Below, piece by piece: positions 6,303 to 7,500 of a stretch of 7,500 bases of DNA. The translations under genes were made by a program, and so were the position numbers. Every line of letters starts with the position of its first letter. Within the stretch, counting starts at the first letter, position 1. Below the pieces are notes generated by a model. The model had not been told where the DNA came from, did no database searches, and worked only from the letters and a program-made list of their open reading frames with translations. The stretch is taken from positions 5,575-13,074 of the forward strand of contig PAVX01000038.1 of the NCBI GenBank assembly GCA_002713285.1. Reading direction: 5' to 3'. This DNA comes from Flavobacteriales bacterium (GTDB lineage: Bacteria; Bacteroidota; Bacteroidia; Flavobacteriales; TMED113).

Positions 6303-6319
6303 TGAGATTTAGACTATGA
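6302..6319 (+). other. Five-codon minicistron linking the MORN and protease genes
   Basis: An ATG at 6302-6304 overlaps the MORN stop as TAATG. It opens a five-codon frame (MRFRL) whose TGA at 6317-6319 overlaps the protease ATG as ATGA. If used, it could carry terminating ribosomes from one gene to the next. It may equally be chance; no direct evidence of translation is visible. Confidence 0.25.
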
Positions 6320-7500
6320 AATTTTATTTATCGTTTCTTTTTGTATTTTTTGCTGCTTTTTTAGAAGCTGATAATTGGTGGATTTTTTTTAATGATAAAT
6401 CTTGTAGTAAAGAGATAAAGTTAGCTGAAAAATCTATAGAGCGAAGATTAAAGCAAAATATATTATTTGATGATTATGATTTACCAGTATGTTTAGATTA
6501 CGTTAATATCTTAAAAGAACATGATTTAATTATTCGTCATCATTCTAGATGGTTTAATGCTGTTTCAGTTAGTTTGAGTTCTTTAGACATCTTAGATAGC
6601 TTATTGGTATATGATTTTATTAAAGATATACGTCCAGTGGTTAAGATAGAAATAAAAAAAGATACATTATTAACAAATAAAACTTTAGATTACTCTCATT
6701 ATAGCAGAATCTCTAATATATTAGAATATGGACCATCTTTTAATCAAATCAATATGTTAGGAGGGGTTGATTTACATAATTTAGGTTTTTTTGGTAGTGA
6801 TATGACAATTGCTGTTTTTGATGCAGGTTTTTTTGGGGTTCAAACACTACCCATTTTTCAAAGTTTATGGGATAATAATCAGATAATTGACATGTATGAT
6901 TTTGTAGATAATGATAATGATGTATTTGGCGGAAGTACACATGGTACAATGGTTCTCTCAACTATGGCAGGAGATATGGCTGATAGTCTAATAGGTGTAG
7001 CACCTGAGGCAAATTACATGTTGTTTAGAACTGAAGACTCTGCTTCAGAAACTTTGATTGAAGAGGATAATTGGGCAGCTGCAGCAGAATATGCTGACTC
7101 AGTTGGAGTACATATTATAAATTCTTCATTGGGCTATACTATTTTATATGATGATACATTAAATAGTCATTCTTATACTGACATGGATGGTAATTCGACT
7201 ATTATTACTGTAGCTGCAGACTTGGCTGCTTCTAAAGGTATTTTAGTAGTTAATAGTGCAGGCAATAGTGGGAATAATGATTGGTATTATATTGGAGCTC
7301 CAGCAGATGGGGATAGTGTGTTAGCAATTGGTGCAGTGAATAATGCTGGAGAAATAGCTTCATTTAGTTCTAGAGGGCCATCATATGATGGTCGTGTTAA
7401 ACCTAATGTTTGTGCACAAGGAGTGAATACGATTGTGGCTGATATGGATTCAACTATTAGAGTTGCTAATGGAACTTCTTTTTCTTCTCCACTCATTGCT
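6316..7500 (+). CDS. Secreted S8 family (subtilisin-like) serine protease, partial at the right edge
   Basis: This is an exported endopeptidase of the subtilase family. The frame runs from ATG 6316 to the window edge without a stop: 395 residues, C-terminus missing. Residues 1 to about 18 form a hydrophobic signal peptide. Residues about 19-150 are a pro-region of the Bacteroidota kind (NWWIFFNDK near the start, then IERRLKQNILFDDYDLPV and RHHSRWFNAVSVSL), which probably folds and inhibits the enzyme until cleavage. The S8 domain starts near 160. The catalytic triad is complete: Asp169 in AVFDAGF, His209 in STHGTMV and Ser388 in NGTSFSSPLIA. The oxyanion-hole Asn is N317 in NSAGNSG. FSSRGPSYDGRVKPNV (352-367) is typical of the family. 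Relatives often end in a type IX secretion sorting domain; whether this one does is off the window. The gene follows the MORN gene after 13 bases, so it is likely in the same transcript. Confidence 0.93.
   Translation, partial: MKFYLSFLFVFFAAFLEADNWWIFFNDKSCSKEIKLAEKSIERRLKQNILFDDYDLPVCLDYVNILKEHDLIIRHHSRWFNAVSVSLSSLDILDSLLVYDFIKDIRPVVKIEIKKDTLLTNKTLDYSHYSRISNILEYGPSFNQINMLGGVDLHNLGFFGSDMTIAVFDAGFFGVQTLPIFQSLWDNNQIIDMYDFVDNDNDVFGGSTHGTMVLSTMAGDMADSLIGVAPEANYMLFRTEDSASETLIEEDNWAAAAEYADSVGVHIINSSLGYTILYDDTLNSHSYTDMDGNSTIITVAADLAASKGILVVNSAGNSGNNDWYYIGAPADGDSVLAIGAVNNAGEIASFSSRGPSYDGRVKPNVCAQGVNTIVADMDSTIRVANGTSFSSPLIA

Noticed and set aside
6749..6961. Minus-strand open frame of 70 codons
   Set aside because: It is antisense to the protease domain containing the catalytic Asp and His; the sense frame has clear family motifs.
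7287..7496. Minus-strand open frame of 69 codons
   Set aside because: It is antisense to the protease region leading to the catalytic Ser and is a shadow of the conserved sense frame.
1..7500. CRISPR array, tRNA, insertion sequence, phage or defence genes
   Set aside because: No regularly spaced repeats, cloverleaf, transposase or integrase motifs, or known defence domains were seen on either strand.

Overview
The window looks like a chromosomal segment of a low-GC member of the Bacteroidota, probably a Flavobacteriia-like bacterium. Three things point that way. Intergenic sites match the Bacteroidota promoter pattern (TTTG near -33, TAnnTTTG near -7), while Shine-Dalgarno sites are largely absent. 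The protein families are typical of the phylum: a leucine-dehydrogenase-type enzyme, a DUF3276/PUR protein, a DUF4199 protein, a secreted MORN-repeat protein and a Bacteroidota-type S8 protease. Third, A/T bases dominate both coding and intergenic DNA. No tRNA, rRNA, CRISPR array, insertion sequence or phage gene is visible.

Layout. Positions 1-506 (minus) hold the N-terminal part of a Glu/Leu/Phe/Val dehydrogenase that runs off the left edge. A 90-bp divergent spacer separates it from a half-size ABC exporter (597-2369, plus), followed by a small PUR-domain nucleic-acid-binding protein with its own predicted promoter (2433-2792, plus). A bidirectional hairpin terminator (about 2829-2855) closes this block. 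The small SRP RNA gene (ffs, 2875-2970) lies on the minus strand, convergent with the PUR gene. To its right begins a tight plus-strand operon from about 3004 to the right edge: a DUF4199 membrane protein, a GT2 polyprenyl-phosphate-type glycosyltransferase with two C-terminal membrane helices, a GT4-like glycosyltransferase with a TTG start, a secreted MORN-repeat protein that overlaps the preceding gene, and the N-terminal two-thirds or so of a secreted subtilisin-like (S8) protease cut by the right edge.

How the genes work together. The left part is housekeeping: amino-acid catabolism, a lipid or drug exporter, a nucleic-acid-binding regulator, and the RNA of the signal recognition particle. 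The right operon is envelope-directed: two glycosyltransferases that could build or transfer a surface glycan or glycolipid, a small membrane protein, and two exported proteins. I do not see a convincing undescribed defence or mobile system. The points most worth a second look are the exporter's ATPase site, with Asp in place of the catalytic Glu and Asn in place of the switch His; the purine-rich start of the PUR gene; the compact SRP RNA transcription unit; and the start/stop arrangements in the right operon.
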